Shown here: one piece after another, positions 17,192-30,176 of the stretch
Position numbering within the stretch: position 1 is the stretch's first letter
Layout of the letters: each line of letters begins with the position of its first letter
From: Ferruginivarius sediminum
GTDB taxonomy: Bacteria; Pseudomonadota; Alphaproteobacteria; Kiloniellales; Rhodovibrionaceae
DNA length: 64,000 nt
Direction: 5' to 3'
NCBI RefSeq assembly: GCF_003344765.1
Contig: NZ_QPMH01000006.1
Coordinates: 62,001-126,000 of the forward strand
Notes under the pieces: generated by a model
Databases searched by the model: none
Told to the model about the DNA's origin: nothing
The model's input: the letters and a program-made list of their open reading frames with translations, nothing else
Made by a program: the position numbers and the translations under genes

Positions 17192-17719
17192 TCAAGGCAC
17201 CACCACGCACGGGCAATGCCCCAACCCCACGACCTTGTGGGAGACGCTGCCCACCATCAGGCCCTTCAGCGTGCCCAGGCCGCGCGTGCCGAGGACGACG
17301 AGGTCCGCCGCCTCGCTCTTCACCACGTGGTCGATGACCTCGGTGGCGTCGCCGTCCTCGATGACGGGGGTGACCTTGGCGACGCCGGCCTTCTTGGCGT
17401 GGTCCCCGGCGTCCTCGACGATGGCGCGGGCGACCGCGAGGCGGGCCTGATAGGGCACGCGCATCAGGCGGTCGTGGGTGATGGTGCCAAGCCGGCCATA
17501 GGCTGGAATGTCCTCCGCCGGCGAGGGCTCGGGTGGCGTTTCCACCAGATGCTCGGCGCGCGCCCATTGCAGCAGCCCCTCGGGCATCGGGCCGCCCATG
17601 ATGGCGTGCATCACGATCAGCTCGGCGCCGTACTGCCGTGCCAGATCGATACCGACGTTGAGCGCGCGCTGCGCGTTGGCCGAACCGTCGGTGGCCACCA
17701 GGATCTTCTTGAACGCCAT
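17192..17719 (-). CDS. Universal stress protein (UspA family)
   Basis: 175 aa from the ATG giving MAFKKILVATDGSANAQRAL; a longer frame upstream lacks domain features and would run toward the shared promoter. The nucleotide-binding signature G-x2-G-x9-G[S/T] is intact in LGTRGLGTLKGLMVGSVS, so this is an ATP-binding type. Such proteins aid survival under energy limitation, hypoxia or other stress. It is divergent from a second, two-domain Usp, with an FNR-like palindrome between them (17814-17832), pointing to common control of both. Confidence 0.88.
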   Translation of the reverse strand: MAFKKILVATDGSANAQRALNVGIDLARQYGAELIVMHAIMGGPMPEGLLQWARAEHLVETPPEPSPAEDIPAYGRLGTITHDRLMRVPYQARLAVARAIVEDAGDHAKKAGVAKVTPVIEDGDATEVIDHVVKSEAADLVVLGTRGLGTLKGLMVGSVSHKVVGLGHCPCVVVP

Positions 17720-17813
17720 GTCTGCCCCGCTCTTGTTTGTCAATGGCGGCGCCCGCCGGCCCTCCGGCCTCAACGGCCGCACAGGTGACAACTGACCGCG
17801 CGGACCCCGTCAT

Positions 17814-17832
17814 GCATTGAGCGAGGTCAAGC
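17814..17832. promoter_or_regulatory. FNR/CRP-family-like site between divergent usp genes
   Basis: GCATTGA-GCGAGG-TCAAGC. The TTGA-N6-TCAA core has the spacing of FNR/FixK/Dnr-family sites, and the flanking GCA and GC are shared with the copies at 25661 and 31598. The centre lies about 104 bp from the minus-strand usp start and about 119 bp from the plus-strand usp start, so it could activate either promoter from near -41.5. Confidence 0.6.
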
Positions 17833-17942
17833 AAACCCGCCTCGGAGGAACACGCCGACGGCGGTTGACGCGCCTCATTTCCGCCAGGGCCAGGGGGCGG
17901 CTACCCTTACCCCGTAACCGACATTACCCTGCAGGACGCACC

Positions 17943-18773
17943 ATGCTGCGCAGTCTTCTCGTCGTCGTGGACAACACCGTGGCCAGCCAGGAGGCGGGCG
18001 AGCGTGCCCTGGCGCTGGCGCGCGAGCACAATCTGGCGCTCGGCTTCACCGGCATGCTGGACCTGTTCTGGGCCTGCCGCGCCGCCTATCGCAGCCCGCT
18101 CGTGGGCCTGGAGATCGCCCTGCACCCGGACCGGATCGAGGCGATCTACGACGAGCAGCGCGCCATCATCGATAAGCTGGAACACACCGCGCGCGCCGCC
18201 TCCATCCACGCCGAGACGGTGCACGTCCCGGACTATCCCGACCCGGCCTTCGCCGCGTTCCCCCACGCCTACGACGCGGTCGTGCTGGGCAACGACGCCA
18301 CGTTCCACCTGGAGGTCGAGCCGCACCTGCGCTCTCCGGTGGAGAGGATCTGCCGGGAGATGGTGCGCCCGGTCCTGGTCCATCCCGCGCGGCCACACGG
18401 CGGGCAAGGGGTGCTGATCGGCTACGACGGCAGCGCCGCGGCCTCGCGGGCCATGCTGCTGGCGGTGCTGCTGGATTTCGCCGTCGAGATGCCGGTCAAC
18501 GTGCTCAGCATCGCGGACGAGCCGGAGGCGGCGCTGCGCATCGCCGAGACCGGCGCCGCCCTGCTGCGCCACCACGGCATCGAGGCGACGCCGCATGGTC
18601 TTGCCCGCGACGGCAACGAAAGCGCGATCTTCCTGCGACGAATCGCCGACGAGCCGCCGGCCCGCGTCGTGCTGGGCGCCACAGGTCATTCGGCATGGGC
18701 GGAGGCGGTGCTGGGCTCGACCACGCGTACCCTGCTGCACGACGCCGGGGTGCCGCTTTTCATCGGCTCCTGA
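17943..18773 (+). CDS. Two-domain universal stress protein
   Basis: 276 aa. I use ATG 17943 (MLRSLLVVVDN), since CAGGACG precedes it and the longer upstream frame would translate the regulatory palindrome. Two Usp folds in tandem: residues 1-145 and about 150-276. Only the second keeps the ATP signature (LGATGHSAWAEAVLGSTT); the first is degenerate, a common pattern in tandem Usp proteins. Divergent from the single-domain Usp and convergent with the end of the N-ATPase operon, 28 bp away. A role in energy or redox stress fits both the promoter motif and neighbours. Confidence 0.85.
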   Translation: MLRSLLVVVDNTVASQEAGERALALAREHNLALGFTGMLDLFWACRAAYRSPLVGLEIALHPDRIEAIYDEQRAIIDKLEHTARAASIHAETVHVPDYPDPAFAAFPHAYDAVVLGNDATFHLEVEPHLRSPVERICREMVRPVLVHPARPHGGQGVLIGYDGSAAASRAMLLAVLLDFAVEMPVNVLSIADEPEAALRIAETGAALLRHHGIEATPHGLARDGNESAIFLRRIADEPPARVVLGATGHSAWAEAVLGSTTRTLLHDAGVPLFIGS

Positions 18774-18801
18774 CGCGCGGCTTGCGCGGCGAATACAGCC
18801 G

Positions 18802-19692
18802 TTACGACCGCGCGTCCTCTTTACCCAACGCCTCGAAGCCGGAGACGATGTCCAACAGCTCCTCGGTGATCGACTGCTGGCGGCTGTGGCGGTAGGCCGC
18901 GCGCAATTCCTCCAGGTGGTCCTCGATATTGCGCTCGGCCGCCTGCATCGAAGCGAGGCGGCTGGCATGCTCGCTGGCCAGGGATTCGGCGGTGGCGCGG
19001 AATACCGTGACGACAAGGTGCTGACGCACCAGGCCGGCGAACAGGGTCTCCGGCTCGGTGCGGAACTGTGGCAGGCTGCGCGACGGCCACGGCTCGTCCC
19101 GCAAGCGGCGCAGCCATTCGGGCAGCATCGGCAGCATCTGGTGCATCGCCGGCACGGCGGGCGTTTGCCGGCCCCGGCGGTTGTGCACCAGCATGACCGT
19201 CCCCACCCCCTCGTCCCGCCAGACCTGCACCCGCCCGATCACCGCATAAGCCGTCTCCACCAGCGCATTCACCGACCCTGGAAGTTCAAGCCATGCCTCG
19301 ACCGGCAAATCGGCGGCTGAGAGGCGGTCGGCGGCGCGCGCGCCTACCGCAAGGCGCCGCGCGGACGCGAGATCGACCCCGGCCTCGGGCAGGTTTTCCC
19401 TGGCGAAGCGCACCGCCTCCTCATTGAAACGTCCGCAAAGGCCGTGGTCGGAGCCGAAGACGACGACGCCCGCCCGGCCGTCGCCGCCCGTCTGCTCCTC
19501 CGGCATCACGGCCCGCTGGCGCAGCACCGCCTGCAAGCCGGCCTGCACGGTGTCGGCGTAGTCCTCCAGGGCATCTGCGGCGCGCTCGTACTGCCGGATG
19601 CTGACGGCGGCCAGGGATTTCATGGTGCTGACGATGCCGTGCAGGTCGTCGGTCGTCTCGATCTGCCGGCGCAGGGCCTCAAGCGTCTGCAT
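18802..19692 (-). CDS. atpG: N-ATPase gamma subunit
   Basis: 296 aa, last gene of the N-ATPase operon. It is the central-stalk rotor that couples c-ring rotation to catalysis in alpha3beta3. N-terminal coiled helix ([25 protein letters not shown]), the conserved [16 protein letters not shown] core, and a long C-terminal helix ([28 protein letters not shown]) match gamma. It is more diverged than housekeeping gamma, as usual for N-ATPases. The start overlaps the end of atpA by 14 bp. No delta gene is found anywhere in the operon. Confidence 0.9.
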   Translation of the reverse strand: MQTLEALRRQIETTDDLHGIVSTMKSLAAVSIRQYERAADALEDYADTVQAGLQAVLRQRAVMPEEQTGGDGRAGVVVFGSDHGLCGRFNEEAVRFARENLPEAGVDLASARRLAVGARAADRLSAADLPVEAWLELPGSVNALVETAYAVIGRVQVWRDEGVGTVMLVHNRRGRQTPAVPAMHQMLPMLPEWLRRLRDEPWPSRSLPQFRTEPETLFAGLVRQHLVVTVFRATAESLASEHASRLASMQAAERNIEDHLEELRAAYRHSRQQSITEELLDIVSGFEALGKEDARS

Positions 19693-21244
19693 CGCCGCTG
19701 CCCTCCTCCTCGCCCGCCTCGCCGGTCAGGCCGGCGTCGCGCAAGGCATCGCGCGCGACCTCGAGCAGGCGCTCGCGCCCCTCGTCCCGCAACGCCTCGC
19801 CCGCCGTCATGCGACGGCACAACTCGGGCATCTCCGCCGTGACGCGCTCGCGGATCGCCTTTTCGGCCTCGCCCACCTTCTCCACCGCCACGCTGTCCAG
19901 CACCCCTTCCGACGCCGCCAGCAGTACGGCGATCTGTTCCGCTACCGGAATCGGCGCGTACTGCGGCTGCTTCAGCACCGCGCGCACGCGGGCGCCGCGA
20001 TCCAGCTTGCGCCGTGTTTCCCTGTCCAGGCGGGTGCCGAAGCGGGCGAAAGCCTCAAGCTCCTCGAACTGCGCATACGACAGCCGCAGCTTCCCCGCTA
20101 CCGCGCGGTATGCCGCAAGCTGCGCCTTGCCGCCGACGCGGGACACCGACTTGCCGACATCGATCGGCGGCAGGTGGCCGCGTCGCTGGAGATTCGGGTT
20201 CAGATAGATCTGCCCGTCGGTGATCGAGATCAGGTTCGTCGGGATATAGGCGGAGAGGTTCTGCGCCTCGGTCTCGATGACCGGCAGTGCGGTCAGCGAA
20301 CCGCCGCCCTTCTCTTCGCGCAAGTGCGTCGCGCGTTCCAGCAGGCGGGAGTGGATAAAGAAGATGTCGCCCGGATAGGCCTCGCGCCCCGGCGGCCGGC
20401 GCAGCAGCAGCGACAGTTCGCGGTAGGCGCGGGCGTGGCGCGTCAGGTCGTCATAGACCACCAGTACGTCGCGGCCCTGTTGCATGAAATACTCGGCCAT
20501 CGTCGTCGCGGCGTAAGGGGCCGCGTACTGCATGCCCGGCGGATCCTCACCGCCCGCTACGACGACGATGCAGCGCTCGAAGTCCGCGTGCTCCCGCAGG
20601 TCGGCTATGACGCGGGCGACGGCGGTGCCCCGCTGTCCGATTGCGCAGTAGATGGCGACGACCTCGGTGTCGCGCTGGTTGATGATGGTATCCACGGCAA
20701 TGGCGGTCTTCCCGGTCTGGCGGTCGCCCAGAATCAGCTCCCGCTGTCCGCGCCCCACGGGAATCAGCGCGTCGATGGCCTTCAGGCCGGTTTTCAAGGG
20801 CACGCTGACCGGCGCGCGGTCCAGGATGCGCGCAGCTTCCTGCTCGATCGCACGGCGTTCCAGTGCGTGTAGCGGCCCGCCCTCGTCCAGCGGACGGCCA
20901 ACCGCGTCCACCACGCGGCCAAGCAGCGCGTTGCCCACCGGCACGTCGATGACGCGTCCGGTACGCCGGACGGTATCCCCAGCGCATAGATGCCCGCTAT
21001 CGCCCAGCAGGACCACGCCCAACTCATCCGAATCCAGGCCGGAAACCATGCCGGTCAATCCGCCAGGGAAACGCAGGACCTCCTCCGACTGCGCCCGGTC
21101 CAAACCGCGCACGCGGGCAATACCGCTGGTGACGTGGACCACCGTGCCGGTCTCCACCGCCTGCGGCGCGCGCCAGAGCCCCTTACGCGCCGCCTTGGCT
21201 GCGTCCAGGCTTTCCTTGCCCGCCTTGTCCAGGATGCCGGCCAT
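19679..21244 (-). CDS. atpA: N-ATPase alpha subunit
   Basis: 521 aa non-catalytic nucleotide-binding subunit of F1. Walker A is [18 protein letters not shown] (about 170), followed by [18 protein letters not shown] and the alpha signature segment with [32 protein letters not shown]. The C-terminus carries an extra acidic tail ([10 protein letters not shown]). The gene order b-alpha-gamma with no delta between b and alpha identifies an N-type, not a housekeeping, operon. It starts 12 bp after atpF and overlaps atpG by 14 bp. Confidence 0.95.
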   Translation of the reverse strand: MAGILDKAGKESLDAAKAARKGLWRAPQAVETGTVVHVTSGIARVRGLDRAQSEEVLRFPGGLTGMVSGLDSDELGVVLLGDSGHLCAGDTVRRTGRVIDVPVGNALLGRVVDAVGRPLDEGGPLHALERRAIEQEAARILDRAPVSVPLKTGLKAIDALIPVGRGQRELILGDRQTGKTAIAVDTIINQRDTEVVAIYCAIGQRGTAVARVIADLREHADFERCIVVVAGGEDPPGMQYAAPYAATTMAEYFMQQGRDVLVVYDDLTRHARAYRELSLLLRRPPGREAYPGDIFFIHSRLLERATHLREEKGGGSLTALPVIETEAQNLSAYIPTNLISITDGQIYLNPNLQRRGHLPPIDVGKSVSRVGGKAQLAAYRAVAGKLRLSYAQFEELEAFARFGTRLDRETRRKLDRGARVRAVLKQPQYAPIPVAEQIAVLLAASEGVLDSVAVEKVGEAEKAIRERVTAEMPELCRRMTAGEALRDEGRERLLEVARDALRDAGLTGEAGEEEGSGDADA

Positions 21245-21256
21245 ATCCCGCGTGTC

Positions 21257-22042
21257 CTATGCCGCTTCCGGCTGCGTCTTGGCTGCCATTTCCTGTATCT
21301 TCTCCGCCAGCCGCTCCTCGAACTCATCAAGGTAGGCGTCCAGGCTCCACAGGACGCTGTGACCGGCAGCGCGCAGTTCGATGCCGCAGGTGAGGTCGTC
21401 GCTCTGCTCGTAAATGACGTCCAGCCGGTCGCCGAAGGCCTCGTGCAGCACGCGCGTCACTTGGCGGCGCACGTCGGCGGGCAGGTCGAACGCGCTCGTC
21501 ACCGTCAGGCGGCCGTCCTCGCGCAGGGCGGCCTCGGCGATGCGCTGGCGCAAGTCGGCGTCCATGTCGCGGACGCGGTTCGCGAAGGCATCGGCGATTT
21601 GCGCTTCCAGGCTGCTGTCGGCTAGATCGCTCATGGCGCGGCGGGCCAGGGCCTCGAACTGCTCGGCAATCTGGCGGCGCAGGTCGCGCACGAAATCGGC
21701 CTGATCCCGCGCCACCTGCTTGTGCATCTGGCGGCGCTCGGCCTCCATGTCCTCGCGCACCTCCTGACGCAGCTCCTTGCGGTAGCTCTTCGCTTCCTCG
21801 CGGGCGTCGCGCAAAAGCTCGTCGCGCTTCTGTTCGAGATCGCGCTCCTTCTCGGCGTAGGCCTCGGCCTTGTCCTGGGCCGCCTTCTCCCGGTCCTCGG
21901 CCTCATGCAGGCGGTCGGCGATGTGCTGCTCGCGCCGGGCCATCGCGCGCACCACCGGGCGGTAGAGGAACCGCTTCAACAGCCACACCAGGATCACGAA
22001 ATTGACGATCTGGGCCGCGACCGTCACCCAGTCGATCTGCAT
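21257..22042 (-). CDS. atpF: N-ATPase b subunit (long, peripheral stalk)
   Basis: 261 aa from ATG 22042, 5 bp after atpE; the frame stays open upstream but only as the shadow of atpE. One N-terminal TM helix (AAQIVNFVILVWLLKRFLYRPVV) is followed by a long charged coiled coil (about 35-150). The C-terminal part (about 155-250) resembles the part of delta that contacts alpha, as in long N-ATPase b subunits, which would explain the lack of an atpH gene. This last point is family knowledge plus inference from length. Confidence 0.9.
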   Translation of the reverse strand: MQIDWVTVAAQIVNFVILVWLLKRFLYRPVVRAMARREQHIADRLHEAEDREKAAQDKAEAYAEKERDLEQKRDELLRDAREEAKSYRKELRQEVREDMEAERRQMHKQVARDQADFVRDLRRQIAEQFEALARRAMSDLADSSLEAQIADAFANRVRDMDADLRQRIAEAALREDGRLTVTSAFDLPADVRRQVTRVLHEAFGDRLDVIYEQSDDLTCGIELRAAGHSVLWSLDAYLDEFEERLAEKIQEMAAKTQPEAA

Positions 22043-22047
22043 AGCGC

Positions 22048-22326
22048 TCAGCCTCCGGCCGTGGCCAGCACACGATCCCAGAAAGGATTGGCGAAGATCA
22101 GGATCATCGACACCACGAAGCAGTAAATTGCGGTCGATTCGATCATCGCCAGGCTGACGAACAGCGTGCGGGTGATGGTGTTCGCCTCGTCGGGCTGCTG
22201 GGCGATGGCGTTCAGCGCCTGCGAGGCGGCACGCCCCTCGCCCAGCGCCGGGCCGATGGAGCCGATGGCGATGCACACCGCCGCCCCCAGAATCGAAGCC
22301 ACGGCCACCAGTGCCACGTCGCTCAT
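22048..22326 (-). CDS. atpE: N-ATPase c subunit (rotor ring)
   Basis: 92 aa hairpin of two TM helices. Helix 1 has IGPALGEGRAASQAL with Glu30; helix 2 has MIESTAIY with Glu63, Ser64, Thr65 and Tyr68. The EST-x2-Y set is the classic Na+-site signature, and Glu30 stands where Na+-ATPases of Ilyobacter type have Gln. Such two-carboxylate N-ATPase rings have been predicted to pump Na+; a published Burkholderia N-ATPase ring was reported as proton-specific, so the coupling ion here is open. The polar loop IAQQPDE is normal. Confidence 0.93.
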   Translation of the reverse strand: MSDVALVAVASILGAAVCIAIGSIGPALGEGRAASQALNAIAQQPDEANTITRTLFVSLAMIESTAIYCFVVSMILIFANPFWDRVLATAGG

Positions 22327-22342
22327 GAAATCGCCCTCCTTG

Positions 22343-23062
22343 TCATGATTGCGCGCTGGCGTTCTCGCCGCCCTCGTTGGAGTCGCCGTGCTCGCCGGGG
22401 TGCGCGCGGGTCGCCGAGGCGATGTAGACCATCGCCAGGATCGCGAAGATGTAGGCCTGGATCAGACCCGTCAGCAGGCCCAGCAACTGCATCACGATGG
22501 GGAACAGGAAGGGCACGATGGACAGCAGGATGCCGACAATCACCGTGCCGCTCATGATGTTGCCATAGAGACGCACCGCCAGCGCCACGGTGCGCGACAG
22601 TTCGCCGATGATGTTGAACGGCAGCATGAAGAACGTGGGCTGCACGTACTTGCGCAGGTAGGCGAGGACGCCGCGCTCGGCGATGGCGAACACCGGCACG
22701 GCCACAAGGACACAAAGCGCCAGCGCCGTGGTGGTGGAAAGCGACCCCGTCGGCGGCTGCCAGCCGGGCACGATGGTCAGTGCGTTCGACACCGCGATGA
22801 ACAGGAACAACGTGCCGATGAACGGCAGGTAGTTGCCCGGCTCCTGCCGGCTGACCTCGCGTATCTGGCTGCGCATCCCCTCGACCAGCACCTCGACCAG
22901 GTTCTGCCACCGCGAGATTCGGGTCGTCGTGCTCAGCCGCCAGGTGATGACGCGCGCACCAACGGCCAGCAACGCCATCACCATCCAGGTGAAGACGATG
23001 GTCGCGTTCAGTTCCAGCGTGCCCCAGCGCCACAGCACGACCTGATCGGGACTGATCTCCAC
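22343..23062 (-). CDS. atpB: N-ATPase a subunit
   Basis: 239 aa integral membrane stator with five to six predicted TM helices. The essential arginine lies in ELSRTVALAVRLYGNIMSG (Arg of AVRLYGN), and the conserved final helix has QAYIFAILAMVYI. It forms the ion half-channels against the c ring. It lies 16 bp upstream of atpE and 15 bp downstream of atpR. The C-terminal tail (RAHPGEHGDSNEGGENASAQS) is longer and more polar than usual. Confidence 0.93.
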   Translation of the reverse strand: MEISPDQVVLWRWGTLELNATIVFTWMVMALLAVGARVITWRLSTTTRISRWQNLVEVLVEGMRSQIREVSRQEPGNYLPFIGTLFLFIAVSNALTIVPGWQPPTGSLSTTTALALCVLVAVPVFAIAERGVLAYLRKYVQPTFFMLPFNIIGELSRTVALAVRLYGNIMSGTVIVGILLSIVPFLFPIVMQLLGLLTGLIQAYIFAILAMVYIASATRAHPGEHGDSNEGGENASAQS

Positions 23063-23077
23063 GGCCTGCCTCCACCC

Positions 23078-23371
23078 TCAGTCGCTGGCCTTGGCCGGCA
23101 CGCGCCGTGGCAGCCAGCGCACCGTCAGCGTCCGCGCGATCAGGAGCCCGGCGATCCCGCCGGCCAGCACCTCCGGCCCTGCCCGCGTGGCCAGGTAGAT
23201 CGCCGGCAGCACGCAGGCGAAACGCGCAAGCGCGCCAAGCAGCAGGCGCCGTTCCGGCCTCGTGTCTCCGGCCAGGTCGCGCACCGAGCGCCACAGCGCC
23301 GCGAAATAGGCGGCGCCCACGACCGCACCCCCCGCCAGACCGGCCAACACCAGCATCGGATCTAAGCCCAC
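23078..23371 (-). CDS. atpR: N-ATPase subunit AtpR
   Basis: 97 aa small membrane protein found only in N-ATPase operons. Three TM segments: LVLAGLAGGAVVGAAYFAAL, ALARFACVLPAIYLATRAG and VLAGGIAGLLIARTLTV. Conserved arginines lie within the membrane (ALARFACVLP, LIARTLTVRW); in the family these have been suggested to meet the c-subunit carboxylates during assembly or to block leaks. Position between atpQ and atpB is diagnostic of this operon type. Confidence 0.88.
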   Translation of the reverse strand: MGLDPMLVLAGLAGGAVVGAAYFAALWRSVRDLAGDTRPERRLLLGALARFACVLPAIYLATRAGPEVLAGGIAGLLIARTLTVRWLPRRVPAKASD

Positions 23372-23405
23372 GGATTTCTCCTCCCCGCGCCGAAGTTCGG
23401 CGCGT

Positions 23406-23738
23406 TCAGTGATTGTCGTGCCGGCTTTCCCGCTTCACCCAGAACCAGGCGTTCAGGCAGCCCAGCGCCACGCCGGCCAGCAGCAGCGTCAGCGTCCAGG
23501 ACACCTGGCCGGGGAACGTCGCGTCGAGCCAAAGGCCCAGCGCGGTTCCCGCCACCGTCGGCACCGCCACCGACCAGCCGACCAGCCCGAACATGCCAAG
23601 GCCGAACCACACGCCGCGATCACGCTCGCGCCGGGCGCGCAGCTTGCGCCGGGCCTTGCGGTCCACGTCCTCGGCCATGCCGCGCTTGTGGGCCCGTCTG
23701 TCCCGCTCGTCCGCCCGGCGTTCGTCCTGGGGGGACAT
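23406..23738 (-). CDS. atpQ: N-ATPase subunit AtpQ (AtpI-like)
   Basis: 110 aa from ATG 23738, 1 bp after the epsilon stop; a longer frame inside atpC is ignored. A strongly basic N-terminus (residues 1-38, RKARRKLRARRERDR) leads into two TM helices (VWFGLGMFGLVGWSVAVPTVAG and TLTLLLAGVALGCLNAWFWV). This matches AtpQ/AtpI-like assembly factors, which help build the c ring. The charged head would be cytoplasmic. Confidence 0.85.
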   Translation of the reverse strand: MSPQDERRADERDRRAHKRGMAEDVDRKARRKLRARRERDRGVWFGLGMFGLVGWSVAVPTVAGTALGLWLDATFPGQVSWTLTLLLAGVALGCLNAWFWVKRESRHDNH

Positions 23739-23739
23739 T

Positions 23740-24150
23740 TCAGCGCTCCGCCAGCTCGATGAAGCGGCGCACCACACCGGCCTCCAGCCGCGCCAGCGCG
23801 CTGCGCGCCTGCTTCTCGCGCTCGTCCAGCGTGCGATAGCGCTGCTCCACGATAAGCCGAAGCTCGTCCAGGTCGCGGCCCGCCACGGCGTCGCGCAACG
23901 ACAGGTTCACCCTGTCGCCGCGCTTCACCAGCACGCCCTCGTCCACCGCCAGATAGCGCTCGCGGGCCATCTCATCGTCGCCGGACCCAGAACCCGGCAA
24001 GGTGTAGAGCACGACGCCCGGCACGATCAGCGCCACGTAGTCGGCGTGGCGCGGTAGCAGGCAGAACTGGCCCTCCAGCCCCTCGGCGATCACCTTGTCG
24101 ACAGCCTCGTCCACCAGCACCTCGGTTGGCAGCAGGACCTTCAAGTGCAT
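23740..24150 (-). CDS. atpC: N-ATPase epsilon subunit
   Basis: 136 aa. N-terminal beta sandwich (MHLKVLLPTEVLVDEAVDKVIAEGLEGQFCLLPRHADYV) with the LPRHADYV segment of F1 epsilon, then the FAVDEG-like repeat (YLAVDEGVLVKRGDRV), and a two-helix C-terminal domain rich in Arg and Glu. It binds the gamma foot and can inhibit ATP hydrolysis. The order beta-epsilon at the start of the operon is N-type. 12 bp after atpD. Confidence 0.9.
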   Translation of the reverse strand: MHLKVLLPTEVLVDEAVDKVIAEGLEGQFCLLPRHADYVALIVPGVVLYTLPGSGSGDDEMARERYLAVDEGVLVKRGDRVNLSLRDAVAGRDLDELRLIVEQRYRTLDEREKQARSALARLEAGVVRRFIELAER

Positions 24151-24162
24151 CGCCCCGCCCCC

Positions 24163-26060
<1,898 letters not shown>

Positions 26061-26100
26061 AGCAGCCGGCCCTGGCCGCGCGCGACCCGAAGGTGACCCG

Positions 26101-27699
<1,599 letters not shown>

Positions 27700-30105
27700 A
27701 TGAGCGACGACTGGCGGCTCGTCTACACAGGCTACGATCCGGCCTCGGAAGGGCTGCGCGAGGCGCTGTCCACGCTCGCCAACGGCTACCTGGGCACGCG
27801 CGGTGCCGCGCCAGAGTCCGAGGCGGACGGCACGCACTATCCGGGGACCTACATCTCCGGCGGCTACAACCGCCTGAAGACCGAGATTGCCGGCCGGACG
27901 GTCGAGATCGAGGACCTGGTCAACATGCCGAACTGGCTGCCCGTCGCGATCCGCGTCGATGGCGGGCACTGGCTGCAGCCGGACCGGCACGAGACGCCGG
28001 ACTATGAACAAGTCCTGGACCTGCGTCGCGGTATGCTGGAACGCCACTACCGCATTCGCGACCACGAGGGCCGCGAAACCCGGATCGCCGAGCGGCGTAT
28101 AGTGCATGTGCACGAACGCCACTTGATGGCCCTGGAGATCGCGGTCGCAGCGCTGAACTGGAGCGGCCATGTCGAGGTGCGTTCCGGCCTGGATGGCCGC
28201 GTGGAGAACAAGGGGGTCGAGCGCTACCGGGCGTTCAATGGCCGGCACCTGCGCCCGCTGGAGGCGAGGGCGGACGCACAGATGCTGTTCCTGAAGATGG
28301 AAACGGTGCAGTCCGAGCTGCGGGTCGCCGTGGCGGCACGGACACAAATTCTGTGCGACGGCCAGCCGATCGCGCTGACGCCCGAAGTTGAGCAGGACGA
28401 CGACCGCTGTGCCCAGGTCTTCGCCACCACACTGGAACAGGGCCGGACGATGGCCGTGCGCAAAACCGCGGCCATCTTCACCTCGGCCGACACGGCGATT
28501 TCCGAGGCCGGCGACGCCGCCTGCAAGCTGGTGGCCCGCGCGCCCAGCGTGCCGGAGCTGTTCGAATCGCAGGCGACGGCCTGGGCCCACATCTGGCAGC
28601 GCTTCGACCTGCACCTTGCCAGCAAGGCAACCCCCAACGGCAATGACGCACAGAAAGTCCTGCGCCTGCACCTGTTCCATCTGCTGCAGACGGTGACCAG
28701 CGAGGACCACGCCGCCAAGAGCTGCATTCCCGCGCGCGGGCTGCACGGCGAGGCCTACCACGGGCACGTGTTCTGGGACGAGTTGTTCGTCTTCCCCGTC
28801 CTGAACCTGCGCGATCCGGAGATCACGCGCGGGTTGCTGTCCTACCGCCACCGCCGGCTGGGTGAAGCCAGGGCCACCGCGCAGGAAGCCGGCTATCGCG
28901 GCGCGATGTATCCCTGGCAAAGCGGCAGCGACGGCCGGGAGGAGACGCAGGCGCTGCACCTGAACCCGCGCTCGCAGCGTTGGCTGCCGGACAACTCCTA
29001 TCTACAGCGCCACGTCGGCACGGCCGTCGCCTACAATATGTGGCAGTACTACCAGGCGACCGGCGACATCCACTTCCTGGCCCACCGCGCCGGCGAGGTG
29101 ATCCTGGAAATCGCGCGTTTCTGGGCCAGCACCGCCACCTACAACGCGCGCCACGCGCGGTACGAGATCGCTGGCGTTATGGGGCCGGACGAGTACCATG
29201 ACGCCTATCCCGGCGCCGACCGGCCCGGCCTGCTGAACAACGCCTATACCAACATCATGGCCGTCTGGGTGCTGTGCCGGGCGCTGGAAACGCTGGAAAC
29301 CGTGCCGGAGGGGCACGCGACCCGGCTGCGCGACATGATGGGATTGAGCGACAGCGAATTAAAGGAATGGGACGCCATCAGCCGCAAGATGCGCATCCCC
29401 TTCCACGACCGCGACATCATCAGCCAGTTCGAGGGCTATGCCACGCTGGAAGAGTTCGACTGGGCGCATTACCGGGAGAAGTACGGCGACATCCAGCGCC
29501 TCGACCGCATCCTGGAGGCCGAGGGCGACACGCCCAACCGCTACAAGGTTTCCAAGCAAGCCGATGTGCTGATGCTGTTCTACCTGTTCTCGTCCGAGGA
29601 ACTCACCGAGCTGTTCGAGCGCCTGGGCTACCCCTTCGACCCGCAGAGTATCCCGCGCACGATCGAGTATTACGAGTCCCGCACCTCGCACGGCTCGACG
29701 CTGAGCCGCGTGGTCCATGCCTGGGTGCTGGCTCGGGGGGACCGCACAAGATCCTGGCAACTGTTCCGCGAGGCGCTGGAAAGCGACATCTGCGACATCC
29801 AGGGCGGAACGACGGCCGAGGGCATCCACGTTGGCGCGATGGCCGGCACGGTGGACCTGATCCAGCGCTGCTATACCGGCATCGAACTGCGCCGTGACGC
29901 CCTGCACCTCTCGCCGTGCCTGCCCGACGACCTGCACCGGCTGAGTTTCCGCATGACCTATCGCGGCCAGCCATTGGCCGTGGACCTGACACCGGGCCGA
30001 TTGACCCTCACCGCCGGGCGGCGGCCGGAGCGGCCGATCCACGTGAAAGTCCGGCAGGAGGAAACGACGCTGGCCCCCGGCCAGACGCGGCTGTTCGAGG
30101 TCTAG
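27700..30105 (+). CDS. GH65-family glycoside phosphorylase (trehalose/maltose/kojibiose type)
   Basis: 801 aa. N-terminal beta-sandwich domain with LANGYLGTRGAAPE, a linker, then the (alpha/alpha)6 catalytic barrel. The general-acid Glu is E498 in VMGPDEYHDAYPG; the phosphate-binding region SRTSHGSTLSRVVHAW and the segment YKVSKQADVLMLFYL are family signatures. It should split an alpha-glucosyl disaccharide with phosphate to beta-glucose-1-P plus glucose, which suits the beta-phosphoglucomutase-like domain of the upstream partner. Substrate among trehalose, maltose, kojibiose or nigerose cannot be fixed by eye; the OtsB partner favours trehalose. Confidence 0.9.
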   Translation: MSDDWRLVYTGYDPASEGLREALSTLANGYLGTRGAAPESEADGTHYPGTYISGGYNRLKTEIAGRTVEIEDLVNMPNWLPVAIRVDGGHWLQPDRHETPDYEQVLDLRRGMLERHYRIRDHEGRETRIAERRIVHVHERHLMALEIAVAALNWSGHVEVRSGLDGRVENKGVERYRAFNGRHLRPLEARADAQMLFLKMETVQSELRVAVAARTQILCDGQPIALTPEVEQDDDRCAQVFATTLEQGRTMAVRKTAAIFTSADTAISEAGDAACKLVARAPSVPELFESQATAWAHIWQRFDLHLASKATPNGNDAQKVLRLHLFHLLQTVTSEDHAAKSCIPARGLHGEAYHGHVFWDELFVFPVLNLRDPEITRGLLSYRHRRLGEARATAQEAGYRGAMYPWQSGSDGREETQALHLNPRSQRWLPDNSYLQRHVGTAVAYNMWQYYQATGDIHFLAHRAGEVILEIARFWASTATYNARHARYEIAGVMGPDEYHDAYPGADRPGLLNNAYTNIMAVWVLCRALETLETVPEGHATRLRDMMGLSDSELKEWDAISRKMRIPFHDRDIISQFEGYATLEEFDWAHYREKYGDIQRLDRILEAEGDTPNRYKVSKQADVLMLFYLFSSEELTELFERLGYPFDPQSIPRTIEYYESRTSHGSTLSRVVHAWVLARGDRTRSWQLFREALESDICDIQGGTTAEGIHVGAMAGTVDLIQRCYTGIELRRDALHLSPCLPDDLHRLSFRMTYRGQPLAVDLTPGRLTLTAGRRPERPIHVKVRQEETTLAPGQTRLFEV

Positions 30106-30176
30106 GAGGAGTCGCCGGAAGAAGTAGTTCCCAGACGCTGGCGGGCGACAACCGAGGACCAGGGTGGCGTCAGCGA

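Noticed and set aside
18774..18801. GC-rich possible hairpin between the two-domain usp and atpG ends
   Set aside because: Short, imperfect and without a T-run; may be chance in GC-rich DNA.
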